DNA of 64,000 nt from contig NW_025408676.1 of assembly GCF_020360975.1 (NCBI RefSeq), positions 1-64,000 of the forward strand, read 5' to 3'. Under the pieces are notes generated by a model. It saw only the letters and a list, made by a program, of their open reading frames with translations. It ran no database searches and was not told the DNA's origin. The translations under genes and the position numbers were made by a program. This DNA comes from Hirsutella rhossiliensis. Its lineage: Eukaryota; Ascomycota; Sordariomycetes; Hypocreales; Ophiocordycipitaceae. Positions 34,180-46,775 of the stretch are shown one piece after another (positions within the stretch are counted from its first letter, which is position 1; each line of letters begins with the position of its first letter).

Positions 34180-36100
34180 CCTATTATAGTTATATAGATT
34201 ATCTAATTATATATATCGCTTTATTATAAGTTATCTATAATTATAATAACTAATATCCTTCTTACTTCTTTTCTTATATCGCTTACTTTTAGATTCCTTA
34301 GCTTTTACTTATATAGGCTTTTATATCTCTAAAACTAGTCTAAGAAACTAGATTCTCTTTTACTAGTAGCTTAATTTAGGTAAGATAGTATAACTATAGC
34401 TTTAACCTATTTTATAAGTAGTAATATAATAAAGTCTAGCTATATATCTACTTAGTATATAATAAGCCTTTAAATATATATACCTATTTAAGAAAACCTA
34501 TTAGTAAGTACTAAGGGAATTACGCTTTTATTATCTTTTCTTCTAAGGTAAAGAGTCCCGTTTACTACTTTATATATTATAAATCCGATCTTATAGTCCT
34601 AAGAGTATACCTCGTACTTATTAAGGTAGTATCCTTCTTTACTATAATTAAAGTATCTCTTAGGCCGGTTAAAAGCATTAACCTAAAACTATATATATTA
34701 ATTAGATAGGTAGTAAAATCTAATAGTATTTACGCTACCTCCTTATTTATAACTTAAAGAGTAGCCTTTACTACTAACGCGTTTTTATTCCCTATTAAGC
34801 TAGTTAAATATCTACTCTTACTAGCGAGTAAGGTTAATCTTTATATCTTTAAAGGCTTTTATTAGGTCTAAGATCTCCTTTATAGGCTATCTAGGTTTCT
34901 TATCTATTTTCTTTAGCTCTTTAAGAAGTTTTTCTTCGCCCTTATTAGATTTAGCTTCCTTTATTACTTTATTAATTTCCCCGAAGAGCTAGTCTTTCTT
35001 TAGGTTCTTAAGCTTCTAATTATAAACTTTAGATACTATATCTTATCGCTTAACGTCCTAGCGAGGTACTAAGTAGTTATTAATTATATAGATAAGGCTT
35101 TTATATAGGAGTTTTAAGATAACTTTAGATATCTTCCTATTTCTCTTTATATTATTAATAATAAGCTCCTTCGGTATTATATAGTAGATAAAGTATAACT
35201 AGACTATAGATTCTTCCTAGCCGTTAGGTTATACCTTACGCTATAGGTATAAGTAGAGACTAAGCTATTTTATAACTTCTATAATAGTCTTAGGCTTTTT
35301 AGTATTATAATAGTTTAAGCGGTTATTAGTAGTTTCTAGTTATTTAATATTATATATATAGTAGTATTAAAGGAGTCTCTTCTTCGCTTCTTTCTAGGTA
35401 AGTCTATCTATAAGAACTTTAATAGTAAGGGCTTATATAAAGGAGATATAGACTTTAAGCTAGTCTATTTTATCCTTATTATAGATATAGTTAACGCGTA
35501 TCTCTTATTTAAACTTCTTAAGGAATTTAGTTACGTTTTTACTATTAAATTTACTAATAAGTAAGAGTTATAGTTAGTAGAGTCTTCCTATAAGGTTATC
35601 TTAGCTTTTAGCGAGTATATCTCTAAGTCTATTAGTAATCTTATTAATATCTACCTTAATTTTCTTTATATCGCTAGTAGCAGGATTAGATAATCCCTCT
35701 TAATAGTTAGCGTTTCTAAATATAGTATACTTATAAATTATAAGGTTACGAAATTTAAAGTTAAAGTTTTTAGAGTTAGAGGATATCTTATTATAACTAT
35801 CTTATTACTTACTTTCTTATTTATTAGTAAGAGGTAAGCGTTCTCTATAAGTTACTATATAGAGGAGAGCTAAGGTTAAGGTTATTAAGGTATCCTTTAT
35901 TAGTACTTATATTAGTATTATTAGTGCGTATATAAATAAGAGGTCTTAGTAGGGTTCTAGAACGGTCTAGATTATACTATCGTTATTATTTATATCTTTT
36001 AAAGTATTATATAAGGATCGTAGTTTCTTAACTAAGTCGCTAGTATTAGGGGTTATAGGGTTAATAATAGGAGCTCGGGGTTTTTTAGTATTAGCTTATT
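34180..36100 (-). pseudogene. C gag with CCHC knuckle
   Basis: The knuckle on the - strand at about 34260-34215 reads SYYNYRQLIIKRYI, fitting C-x2-C-x4-H-x4-C with Cys to Tyr. Upstream is a charged helical frame with EINKVIKEAKSNKGEEKLLKE-like residues at 34960-34880. That same segment forms the interior of the small element at 1010-1960. The start is lost. The 5' LTR and primer-binding region begin at 36335. Confidence 0.7.
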
Positions 36101-36335
36101 ACTTTTCCTTTACTACTAGTAAAGGCATTATCTAATTATTTATTTCCCGGTAAGTCTATCGCTTTATTAGGTCCTTAACTCTAGCTATTAAGGTAGTTAC
36201 TACTTTAATTATTAAATCCCTAGATTTTATTTTTTCTAAATAGTACTATCGTCCTCTAGGTATTCTTAGCTTCGTAAAGCTACTTATCGCTATATAAATA
36301 GAACAGAACAACGAGTTTATGCCCTAGAGACTAGT

Positions 36336-36719
36336 TTTAATAGGGACGAGGGTATATACCTAAAGCACGCGTAGTACGTAGCTAAGGATTAGCAGAGCAA
36401 TTAACTACGCAATTATCTAATTATTTAGCCTATATATAGCTTTAAGGGCCTTAGGTTATAAATATAAGTCTTAGAGATTTCTTTACTTTATGCCTCTTCG
36501 TCTCTACTAGAGTCGCGTAACTAGCGGTATCTACTTTAAAGGGGAAAAATAAAAATTTAAATTAACTATAATTAAAAAAGATACCTAATTAAATAATCGA
36601 GGTCTTTATAACGTCTTTAAGTATACTTAGAAGTAAGTTAAAAGGGGAGTACTAAGGGTCTTATCCCTTCCCCCCCTTAATAGGCTAATATTTATAGGGG
36701 TACGATCTTACCCGTTAAA
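36336..36719 (-). repeat. C 5' LTR (384 bp)
   Basis: It pairs with 23939-24322, begins TTTAATAGGGACGAGGG and ends CCCGTTAAA before GTACT. The internal flank 36300-36335 keeps some CA (AACAGAACAACG) and would contain the primer-binding site on the - strand. Confidence 0.85.
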
Positions 36720-39060
36720 GTACTAAACCGCTTAGCGGAGCATAGCTTATACTTAGACCTAGATAAATACGAATTTAGCGTTAAGCGCGTTAAATACCTT
36801 AGCTTTATTATTATCGCGGGCGTAGGCGTATAAGCGGACCTAGCTAAGATTTAAGCTATCTTTAACTAAGCGACCCCGATATCGTAACGAGGCGTATAGA
36901 GCTTCCTTAGCTTCGCTAACTACTACTAGGTCTTTATTAAGGAACTCTTATAGATCGTACTACTGCTTAATAAGCTAATAGGAGATAGGGCCCCCTTCTC
37001 CTAAGAACCTATATAGGTAGAGGCGTTCTAAGCCCTTAAGGACTTATAGAGAGGAACTACTTAATCTACGATAAGGAGATATTAGCGATTTTTAGCTACC
37101 TTAAGTAGTAGTAGGCGGAGCTCTATAGCTATAAGAGCTTTAAGATCCTTATAGACTATAGGAACCTTAAATACTTTATAACTTAATAGTATCTCTTAGA
37201 GCGGTAGGCGCGCTAGGCGGAGTATCTCTCGCGCTTTTAGTTCTATATTAAATATAGACTAAGTAAGGAGGCTATAGTCTTAAACGCCCTCTTATAAAGA
37301 GAGTAGGACCGGCCTACCTCTATAGACCTTAATACGCGAGATATATAGATAATCCTAGATAAGGCGCTTTAGACTTACCTTAGCGCTACTCTATTAAGGG
37401 CGGAGGGTAACCCCCTAAGAGCGGCCGGGGTCCCGGCCCCTCCTAAGGGTACGCCTAACGTCCCTCGGTATATCTTCTAAGATAAGGAGCTCTAACGCCT
37501 ATAAGACTAGCTAGCGGTATAAGATAGTACGTATATAAGTATATACCGCGCTATAGAGGTAAGGGCGCGCTTACTTAACCGCGGCCTTAAGTTAAAAGTC
37601 TAAGTAAGCGACTACTATATCGACCCCTATAGCTACCTTCGCTATAAGGGCAAGCTATAAGTCCTAGGCGCGCTAGCGACGTTAGAGGCCGTAGCTAAGG
37701 CGGCCCCCTTAGAAGTTAAGGAGTAGGATAGGTTAAGAGGGCGGATTATATAAATAATCTACGACTTAAGCGTAATTAGCTATCCCGGCCGCGAGGGCAT
37801 ACTAGTAGTAATTAGCTAGGACTTTTATTAGTCGCTTATAGTACTATACGTCCGCCGTTTCCTCTATAACTATAATATCTATAGCCGCTTAATAATCTAG
37901 TAAGCGCTTAAGAGGGGGCTATTAAAGTTACTACTAGTCCCCTACCGGTTCTATATATATATATAGATAGACTTTATTATAGACCTCCTTCTTATAGCGG
38001 GTAGTAACTATAATCTCTAGGTAATTAAGGACCGTTTAAGTAAGGAAGTAGTACTAAAGCTAATACTATCTATAAAAGGAAAGGCCTACGCCGAGCGCTT
38101 TCTTTAGTACTACGCTTACTTTTATTAATAGCTAGCTTTAATTACTTATAATAAGGGCACTAATTAAACTAGCCGCTTTTAGTAGTACCTTTATAAGCTA
38201 CTCTAAGTTACTTAGTTACTAAGTATAGCCTACTACCTATAAACTAATAGGGGGCCTAAACGCCTTAACTAAGAAGTCTAAGCCTACCTTTAAGGGGTAA
38301 TAGCCTATAACTAAGTAGACTAAGATAAGTAGCTTCCTATAGCTTAGATAGCGCTTAATAGTAGGTCGAACTTATTTATTAGTATATCCCCCTTCCTTAC
38401 GCTATATAGGTTTAAACCGCTATTAGCGTAGCTTATTACTATAGATATAGGCGTAGAGCGCTACCTAGCTAGCTCCTTAGAAGGCAGGGCGTCCGCCTTT
38501 ATATAGAAGCTATAATAAGTTATAGAATTCTACTAATCCTCGATAGCGTCTACCGCTTAAGACTAAGAGCGGTAGGCTAATAAGTCGCGGGATCCTATAG
38601 ATAGGTTCGCGGTAAGGGATAAGGTCTAGCTAGACCTCTATAACTATAGGTCGACGAGGCTAAAAAAAAAGCTTAACTAGCTATATACTAAGTATATAGT
38701 AAAGAGGGTACTAAGTCTATAAACTATAGAGCTAGAAAGGCTGCCCTTTAGTATTTATAGAACGATTAACGTTAACCTCTTTTATCGCGCTACTATAGAC
38801 CCCTTACTAGGCTAAGAGATAGCGGATCCTTAATTAGCTACTATCCTTATTAAGGGGGAGGAGGAGTTCTTAGTAAAGGAGTTATAAGCGGCCCGTTAAA
38901 AGAATATAAGCCGTAGTAGGAGGCGTAAAGTCCTCGTTAAGTAGCGCGGCTACTAAGACCTAACGTAAGAGCCGGCTTCTAAGTTTAAGGGCGCGGTAGC
39001 TCTAGATAAGTTCGAGGCCCTTTATAGGCTAGTAAAGGGAAATAATAGCCTAGCGAGAGA
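36720..39060 (+). pseudogene. A3 pol, second part: RT end, RNase H, integrase, chromodomain
   Basis: It restarts in RT just after the YIDD block (LDKYEFSV.RVKYL near 36760-36800). FLSFANYY.VFIKELL follows, then RNase H (36990-37250). Integrase is at about 37590-38330: FYIYIQIDFII (near 37945-37985), a second-Asp region changed to TYNKGTNQT (near 38140-38170) and a third region with G-to-A loss of Glu (TNRGPKRLN near 38240-38265). The chromodomain FLVKELQAARQKN...KVLVKQRGYQDLTQEP is at 38870-38990. It is about 5% of the sequence away from A1 by eye, but this is not a computed value. Confidence 0.9.
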
Positions 39061-39069
39061 AGCTACCCC

Positions 39070-40450
39070 CTTAGCGGTAAAGTAGCTAGTACCTTAAGAT
39101 ATAGGGGAGACTATGCCCCGCCCTTAAGGAAGTAGCGGGGCACTAGGCCTATAGCGGTCGCTACGCTAGTATAAGCTATAAGTATACGTTATAGATACCG
39201 CGACTATAGATAATAAGCGGGGCGTACTTAGGTCGGCGGTAGTATAAATAAATCGTATTAGCCCTTATAAGCGCGCTTAAGGGCATATAGACTAAGCCTA
39301 GCGGGCCCTCTTCTTTAGTAGGGTCTCGACTATTAAACGGTTATCCTTATCCTCCTCCTTATCCTCCTCCTTATCCTCCTCCTTAGTATAAGGCGCGGCC
39401 CTAGCCTCGAGGGCGCGGATCTAGCCCTCTAAGTAACCTAGCTAAGCGGCGACGGCGGCGGCGTTAAGGACAGCGGCAGCAGCGGCGGCGGTGCCGGTAG
39501 TAGTAGAGGCAGCGGCGGCGGTAGAGGTAGCGGGGGCGGCTAGGGCGGCGGCGACGGTGCCCTTAAGAGAGAGAGAGTTAGCGCCGTAAAGAGTACGGGA
39601 AAGGGAGCTTATATACTTAGGCACGAGGGCGGCGCGCTCGAGGAACCGTAAGTTATAGTAGGCGGCGGCGGCAGCGGTTAAGGCGCGCTTAGCCTTATTT
39701 TAGTCCTTACCTAGCTCTACGGCGCTCTAAGCCGCGGTAGGTGGGCGACGGGCGGCGTAACCTTATAAGCGCGGCTAGCCTAGGCGTATAAAAAGTAGCT
39801 GCCTTAAGGGCGGCTAGCTTAGTCGGCGTAAGGGAGGGACTATAAAGTATACTATATATAAGGGGAATCGCGGGTAGCGCCCTAGGCTACGGCGCGCTTA
39901 TATTAGTATAAGGAGTTAGTAATACCTATAAGAATAAGGGCGGAGGGGCTTATAAAAGAGGGCGGCGAGGACCCGCGCTTATTATTATCGTTATTATCGT
40001 TATTATTATCGCGGCGGCTAGTAGCGGAGAGCGTAGTAAGGGCGGCGGCGGCGCGGGTAGTAAAGTTAACGGCCGAGAAGCTAGGTAGCGGGTAGCGCGG
40101 AGCGGTAGTAGGCGTAACTAAGGCGGCGGGGGTAGTAAGTAGGGTAGCGGGCGAGGTAAGGGCGCGATCGACGAAGTTATCGATCTTAGTAGAAAAGTAA
40201 GATAAGGTAGGGAAGGATATATTAAATTATTTAAATAACTAGCGGAAGTATAGGTTAGCTTATATATAAGCGGTAGTATATAGCTAGGCGCTAAGAGACT
40301 TATAGTTATAGTTATAGCTACTACTATTAATAATAATAATAATAATAGTACGGTTAAGAAGAAAGAGTAATAAGAGCGCGCTAGTAGGTTATTTACCTCT
40401 TAGCCGCGCGCCGAGGTATAAGATTAATATTATAAGGGACCGCTTATAAA
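39070..40450 (+). other. A3 3' region, GC-rich low-complexity
   Basis: No domain is seen. It contains the 12-bp tandem TTATCCTCCTCC three times (39347-39382), GGC/GCG triplet runs (39448-39560 and 39660-39685), TTATTATCG repeats (39975-40010) and (TAA)n (40327-40350). A 60-codon - strand open frame at 39442-39624 is Ala-rich and reads out of the GGC runs, so I do not call it a gene. The layout matches A1 11340-12600. Confidence 0.6.
39347..39385 (+). repeat. 12-bp minisatellite
   Basis: Three exact units of TTATCCTCCTCC are followed by a partial TTA. The repeat lies inside the A3 3' region and has no CA/TG, so RIP left it unchanged. Confidence 0.85.
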
Positions 40451-40469
40451 GAGAGGGGCAAGGACCTTA
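40449..40469 (+). other. A3 polypurine tract
   Basis: AAAGAGAGGGGCAAGG lies just upstream of the 3' LTR start at 40470. Confidence 0.65.
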
Positions 40470-40667
40470 TATAAAGGTATCTACCCTTAGTATAGGTCTA
40501 GGTATTAGCCTAGACCTTAGCCGATAGCATTATAAGGCAAAGTAAGCTATATATATAAACGCGTATTTAGTAGTAGTAGGCGCGGTATATAGTTAGATCC
40601 TATATAGCTTATTATTATAATATAATAAAAGGTACCTATAGTATAACCCTTTACCTACCCTATAATA
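40470..40667 (+). repeat. A3 3' LTR
   Basis: It pairs with 13328-13525, begins TATAAAGGTATC and ends CCCTATAATA. It is followed by ATATT (40668-40672), identical to 13323-13327. Confidence 0.85.
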
Positions 40668-40672
40668 ATATT

Positions 40673-42250
40673 ATAGATATTAAGGGAAGTACTAAAGTTA
40701 AGGATAGCTAATTTTTATAAGGGATAGTTAGAGGGTCTTAATAGTTAGTCTTAGCCTTATTAATTTATAAGGAAGATAAAGGCTGGATTTACTATACTAA
40801 CGATTTTTCCTTAAATTTATAGCTTAAATAAAGGCAGCGTTATTATTAGTTACTATTTCTTAGTAACCTAAATCTCGTTTATCTTTTTCTATAATAAGGG
40901 GTCCTCCTTAAAAGACTATTATACTATTTCTTATAGCCTCTTTAAAGGGTTAATTCCTTTAAGTCGGTTTTCCTTAAAGACCTACTAGTAGTCTTCTAGC
41001 CGATAAGGCTTTTTATATACTTAGTATATAGGTCGATTCCTCCTTATTTATTTCTTTAAGGAATCCTTGTCTTATTTTAGAAGGTCTGCTTAAAAACCCC
41101 CCCTTTTTACCCTTTATTACTAATTTTAATAAAGAGGTTCGATTTTAACTAGTTCCTTAATTTTTCGACTAATAGACTAAAAGGTCTATTAAGGGACTAG
41201 TCGGGCCGGTCTAACTAATAGGACCAGGGCCGGACCTAGAATAAGATATATAGCTAGGGCCGGGCCTAGGGCAGCCGTTAAAGATAGTATTAATACTCTT
41301 AAGGGAGGTAGAGCTAAAGGAGCAATAGCTATAGTAGTAGTAGTAAGGGCCGTAGTAATAAGGGCTATAGGTCGAACCGTCTAGGTTAAGTACTAGCTAT
41401 AAAGGAATAAGACTACTTACTATTATACTTTAGTAGCCTCTTTATTTAGTTCTTAGCTAGCCTCTTAAAAAATAGTTAAGTAACTATTACTAATAGGCTT
41501 TATTAATAGAGATATATCCTATAGCTATTAGCTAAAAAGAGCTTCTATAAGGAAGTATTAGTTAGCTTCCTTAAGGATTTCTTCTTACTTAGCTAGCTAC
41601 GATAAAGCTAGTAGGTTCCTAGTAGAAAAGGCTCCTAGGTAGGCTATATAGGTCTTCTTAATATAGTTAGTTATATAGCCCTTTAAGGGAGCTATTAAGG
41701 TCTTAGGCTTTAAAAGCTACTACTTAGGAGTCTCTTTCTTTTAAAAAGAGATTAGCTTTATAGTATTAACGGATTTTATTATCGCCGTGCGTATAGTAGT
41801 TAATAGCTTTGTCTTATAAAGGTACTCCTTTCGGTAACTCTCGTAGACGCCTAAGGTAGTAGAAAAAGCTCTCTACTATATAAAGGTTAGCTTAAAGAAG
41901 AGGGTAGCTCCTTTTATAAAGTCCGTTACCCTAAGATAAAGAGGGGGCTCGAGAGGGTCCTACTTATTAAAGAAGACTAAATTATAAATAGTTCTATCTA
42001 TATAAGCCTATAGCTCCTTTACCTACTTATCTTAATCTTAGGGCTCTACTAAAATTATCTTACGGACTATAGGGGTAGTAAAGGAATCGTTTTTTAATAT
42101 CCTTATAAGGGAAGAGTAAAAAGATCGGTTAAAAATTAGCTTTTCTAGTAAGAAGGGTAAAAGGAAGCTATAAGGGATATAAGAAAGGTGCCTTTTATAG
42201 TAGCTAGAACGTATAAGAATACTATTCCTCCTAGGCTTATAACTCTTATA
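40673..42250 (-). pseudogene. Copia X gag
   Basis: The - strand frame from about 42130 to 41200 is continuous apart from RIP stops. It reads KNDSFTTPIVRKIILVEP, then ELQAYIDRTIYNLVFFNK, FKLTFIQQRAFSTTLGVYES and LAPLKGYITNYIKKTYIAYL, the pattern of a copia Gag (UBN2-like) capsid. A knuckle-like IYQVYKKPYRLEDY (Cys to Tyr) follows near 41010-40970. The frame continues toward protease and is cut at 40672 by A3. The rest of X is at 13327-13135 and in the rearranged block at 2458-7082. Confidence 0.75.
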
Positions 42251-42259
42251 TAAAGAGAT

Positions 42260-42728
42260 GTAAAAAGTATATAAAAATATATAAAGGTAAAATTAAAAGT
42301 AAGGGGTTAGATAGGTAAGGTAGAGAGATTTAATTCTTATAAGAGTAGTAATAAAGGTAAGGGAGTAATTATTATATTACCTTAATTCTCTTTCTTTCCT
42401 TTATCTAACGCCCCTCTTTATACTTATTTAATATCTTAATTAATAAAGAAGATCCTACTTAAAGAAGCTATTAATATTCTTTTAACTTCTAAGCTTTTTA
42501 CTAGTTTTTCCCTTCTTTTCTAGCTATTGCCGGTATATCTATCTTATCTTTTACTACCTTTATAAGAAGCTATCGCTACTTCTACTTCCCTTTATACCCT
42601 TACCCTTCTTTCTATACTTCTTTTTAGCTCCTTCTTCCTTTTTCTATACTAAGTATTTTTAGCTTTCTTAGACCCTTATACTAAGGGATATCTCTAAGAA
42701 CTATAAAGTTAAACTATACTTTATAATA
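42260..42728 (-). repeat. Copia X 5' LTR
   Basis: This is the reverse copy of 5415-5880. Its outer end reads TATTATAAAG on the - strand at 42728. Beyond it similarity stops and a different element (gag E) begins, so this is the outer edge of X. ATAAA (42729-42733) would be the right target duplication, but its partner could not be found because the left end of X is rearranged. Confidence 0.65.
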
Positions 42729-42839
42729 ATAAATACTAATTAACCGGAATAAATATAATATAAATTAGGTATACTTTAAAGAATAAATACTTATCTTAAT
42801 TAAGGATACTATAAATAAAGAGATACTATTAGCGATATA

Positions 42840-43430
42840 ATTAAAAGAGGCTTACTAATAAGAAAGCTAGTCCCCCTTAAAGTTTAGCTTATATATTAAC
42901 TCCTTAAAAAGGTATTTTAAACGCCTATTAAAAAAGGTATATACTCTTATATTTTTTACTAAGCTAAAGCTATAACTTTAAGACTAAATTAACCTTTACT
43001 TAATACTTATTTATACTTATTAATAGGAAGAGCTTATATAGGTCGCTTAACGATATTAAAATACTACTATTAATAAGAAGCAACGTACTAATACTACTTT
43101 TACCTTTAAAGGAACTAGGAATAGAAATAGTACTATACCTTAAGGTAGTATATATATAGGAAGGAATTAAAGAGGCTAATAAGCTAGGCTAAATTATTAA
43201 AGAAATACTACCGATTTAACTAATAACTAGTAAGCTAGTAATATACTTATTAAAGGCTAAACTAAGGGACGTTATTAAGAAAGAGGATCTTTTACTTAAT
43301 TAGGAATTATATATTTCTAATATAATAAGCTAGGATACCTATCTATAAAATATATTAATTCTTTAAAAGTAGAAACTATTAAGGGCTAGCGTATACTTAG
43401 TATAGTAGTATAAGGCCGAATAATTATTTA
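42840..43430 (+). pseudogene. Gypsy-type gag fragment (element E)
   Basis: The + strand frame, open through RIP stops, carries INLYLILIYTYQQEELIQVA and a Gln/Arg/Gly/Thr-rich linker. It ends in a knuckle at 43308-43352 reading IYFQYNKLGYLSIKYI, from CFQCNKPGHLSTKC-type residues. No LTR or pol is attached, so it is a truncated piece of a gypsy element distinct from A, B and C. Its upstream edge abuts the X LTR. Confidence 0.65.
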
Positions 43431-44880
43431 TCTTAAGCTAAGGAGAAAGGAGGAAAACTCTATCTTAGTCGTAATAGTTATCTATCTTCCTTAATCCTTA
43501 GCTTAACTTATATTTAAGTGCTATTTAGCCTAAGTTTAAGTTAAGCTCTACTTATATATAGGTTTACTTTAGCCTAACTTTAGTATAGTCGCTATAGTAT
43601 AACCTTAGCCTTTTATAAGTATAGCCTATAATACTACCTTTACTCTCCCCCTCTTATTAATAGTACTCTTATTCCTCTCTTACTACCTTTTTATTATCGC
43701 TATCCCTTTTTTCCTTAGCGCGCGCAGTTACTTTCTTTTATATTATACTCGCCCTATCCCTTTATATACCGCCCTTTTATATACCTATTCCGCCGTATTC
43801 TTTCTTCCTCTATATATATACCCCTATACCTTATTAACTATATATATACCCCGCCGCGTATAAATATACTTTTTCTTTCCCCTCTCTCTCTTTCTTTCCT
43901 TTTCCTCCTTTAAGCTTTACTCCCTTTATACGCGCGCCCTTACTTTACTTAACCTTTATTACCGCGCCGCGCTATATTATAACTACTATAGGCCCTTATA
44001 TACCCGCTAGCTTCTCTACTCTATATAATAGTACCTTACCTCCTAGTACGTTAAGCGACTATACTTTACTACCCTTATACTAGTTAATACGTTTACTTAT
44101 ATCTTTTAATAAGTATAGCGCGACCTATAGTACTACTATATATTAGCTACCTTATATCGCTTATATAAGCTAAATAATATTACTAAGCGTTAAGATATAG
44201 TATAGTACCTATTAAAATTAAGCGTTACTATATACTTATAACTACTTTACCTATACTTATACTAAATTATACTACCTTCTTATTTATTACTCTCCCTTAA
44301 CTTTATTTAATAAGATACTAATATAATAATAGTATATTAAGGATATAATCGCCGCTATTAACGCTTTTTATAACTATATATTCTAAAAGACGTTTAATAA
44401 CTATTAAAGCGACCTTTATATATATACTTTATTTCCCCTTTAACCTTATCTTACTATTTATCTTTAACTATTATTTTAGTATATTAAGCTTACTTACGTT
44501 ACTATATTTATATACTAAGCTTAGATATACCTTTATATCTTAGAGTAATTAAGCGGTAGTTAAGGGGCGTTTATAGTTAGTTAAAATTAAGTTAGTATCC
44601 TTAGTATATCTTACTATATTTATATTTTATTTTATTATATCCTACCCTTATCTTTATCCTTATCTATCCTTTATTACTATCTATCTTATATTTATCCTTT
44701 ATTTATCCTTTATTATTTCCCTTTAGTACTATAGTTCTTTTCTATCCTTTCTTTATTTCTTAATAAGCGTTCCTTAGCTCTTACTTTCTTTCTTTCTCTT
44801 CTTTTTATCCTTTATTTCCCCTTCTTTATCTTCTACCCTCCTCTTAGTCCCTTTCTCTCGCCCCTCTTTTATTATTCTCC
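43431..44880. other. Pyrimidine-rich stretch, probably 3' end or LTR of element F
   Basis: No coding frame is recognised. C/T-rich runs lie at 43870-43915 and 44740-44900. By position it is downstream of the F pol (- strand) and may contain its 3' UTR and LTR. I found no second copy in the window to define LTR edges. Confidence 0.4.
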
Positions 44881-46775
44881 CTTATATTTCCCTACTATCT
44901 CTTAAATTCCTCTAAGGCTTTTATCTCTTAAAAGTTATTTAGCGGGTACTATAATAGGTTTATATACCCTTATTATTTTATAAGTACTTATCGCTATTTA
45001 CCCCTCCCCCTTTACTTTTACTACGCTTACTAAATCTCTTTAACGATATACTTAGGCTTATTATCCTTCTTAATTATTAATAGTAGTTAATAGTTATTAA
45101 CTACTTATTTAGGTAGTAGGTTCTCTACTACTTAGTAAAGAAATTCTATATAGAGCCTCTTATATACCCTTCTTAGTATATTAAGCTTAACTATATATAA
45201 GCTTACTACCTTTATTATAATATACTTTTAATATAGCTAGTTAAGCTTCTTATATAGCTAGTTAGTTATATATTTAGCTATATTTACTTATACCTTATCG
45301 CTTACTTTAAACCTCTCTATTAAGGCTTTCCTTTAATTTACTATTTCCTTTTATCTTACCTATACTATAATAATAGCGGTTTATAAGAAGTTAGTTACCT
45401 CTCTTATCTTTTAAGCGAGCTCCTTTACCCCTTTTACTTTTAGTACTAGCGGCCCTTCTACCCTCGCTATTTAAACTAGCTTAATATTATATCTATATAT
45501 TATAAGGAATAAGCTTATACTTATTATTAATACTATATAGTTATTTAGTATAGTTTATATATATAGTAGCTATACTCCTTAATTATCCTAGCTATAGTAG
45601 ATATATACCTAAAGGTATACTTATACTTCTTAGTTCGCGCGCTTAGTTAACCTATTTATTTATAGGTAGTATACCGAACTTAACTTCCTTTATACTTTTA
45701 TTTATTTATAGAACTCCCTTTAAAAGCTTCTTATTTAGTTCGTCCTTTTATTTAATATAATCGACCTTAATATCCTATAAAAGTAAAAGTAAGCTTAAAA
45801 GAACCTTATTATATATACTACTACCCGTATTATTAATATCGCTTTAAGCGTTACTACCTTTATTAGCTAGTCTATAATTACTTAAAGGTACTTTACGACT
45901 TTTATCTTAGTTAGTAGTAGTTTAACTATAAAGTCTATTAATAGGTATATAAATAGTTAAGATAGTAGTAGTAAGGGCTTTAAGAGTCCCTTTTAAAGTT
46001 ACCTTTATATATACCCCCTTTTATATAGTTTATAGTTAGTAATAAGCCGCCTTACTATCGCTAACTAGCTAGGCTAAAAGAATTCTTAGGCTAGTATTAC
46101 TAAGGTCCCCTTTCTTCCTAAGTATCTTACCGCTATTAAGTTATATATTTACTAAGCTATTTATACCTAAAGTATATCTTATTCCTTAGCCTTCTTTCTT
46201 TTATTATACTTTAGTTTCCCTAGTACTTATAGCTTCTCTTAAAAGTATAACTATCTCTTAATATCGATTATATATTTACTTAGCTATACCTTTAATTACT
46301 ATTTTAGTACTAGCGATCTCTCCCCTTTATATATTACTTAAAATACTACTTAGTATTCCTTATCTTTTCCTAGCGCCTCTATCTATTTTTCTTATAGCTC
46401 TTAGTCGTTAAATACTAATATAAGATTAGCTTATTCTTAGGGTATATTTCGGCCAAAGTTTAGGTTAAGTTCTAGTTAGTTATTGCCTTTATTTACCTCT
46501 TTCTTAAGTCGTTTAATAGGCCCCCTTACTCTATTAATATATACTATCGCGCTTGCCCCTCCTCTACCTACTTATAGCGCTACTACTACTACCCTATCTT
46601 AAGTTAAGCGTCCTAGTAAGTCGGCGTATCGGCCCCTAGTAAGGACTAAGCGGCCCCGCGGGTATATAGTCTTTAGAATTATTTAGACTACCTACCTTAT
46701 CTCCTTTTTATTTATTTCGCCTACTAGCCGATCTTACTTATAGCGGGATAGCGCGTTAAGCACTGCCGCTAGCCT
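44880..46775 (-). pseudogene. Chromovirus F: RNase H end, integrase, chromodomain
   Basis: The - strand frame begins with LNALSRYKQDRLVGEINKKE (RNase H to integrase linker, near 46760-46690). It continues through TLGINSLVIYLL, GRYLGRKGTLVILAQEFFQP (the HHCC region) and LFIYLLIDFIVKLL (first Asp, near 46010-45960). A RSII-type second region and a YNIKLVQIARVEGP block follow. The chromodomain reads PKYIVKEIQQARQKQRGRGKQRQVLIKQQGYINLLQYPL at about 45060-44930 (shown here across more than one motif). It is a different family from A. The 5' part is missing: the frame is fused to copia Y RT near 46775. Confidence 0.8.

Larger units (their letters stand above)
23939..36719 (-). mobile_element. C: 12.8-kb Ty3/gypsy element with extra coding capacity
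   Basis: LTRs lie at 23939-24322 and 36336-36719. GTAC (or GTACT) is duplicated at 23935-23939 and 36720-36724. Removing the element rejoins A3 RT exactly. On the - strand the order is gag, CCHC knuckle, protease, RT, RNase H, integrase and a C-terminal extension. A 1.5-kb region with no clear gene follows, then a long antisense frame next to the 3' LTR. It is almost twice the size of A or B. RIP is heavy except for two short patches (29190-29325 and 32105-32235). Confidence 0.9.
13328..40667 (+). mobile_element. A3: chromovirus (A-related subfamily), interrupted by B1 and C
   Basis: A complete gypsy element is bounded by 198-bp LTRs and by ATATT on both outer sides (13323-13327 and 40668-40672). 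Its own sequence is 13328-14858, 22692-23938 and 36720-40667, about 6.7 kb. The gaps are the B1 and C insertions. It is related to A1/A2 in gag, pol and 3' region, but its LTR is a different sequence, so it is a sister subfamily. It was inserted into copia X. Confidence 0.9.

Noticed and set aside
39442..39624. Alanine-rich 60-codon open frame starting with ATG on the - strand
   Set aside because: It is read out of GGC triplet runs in the A3 3' region. Such runs keep all frames open and have no domain content, and the frame is not conserved in A1 or A2.
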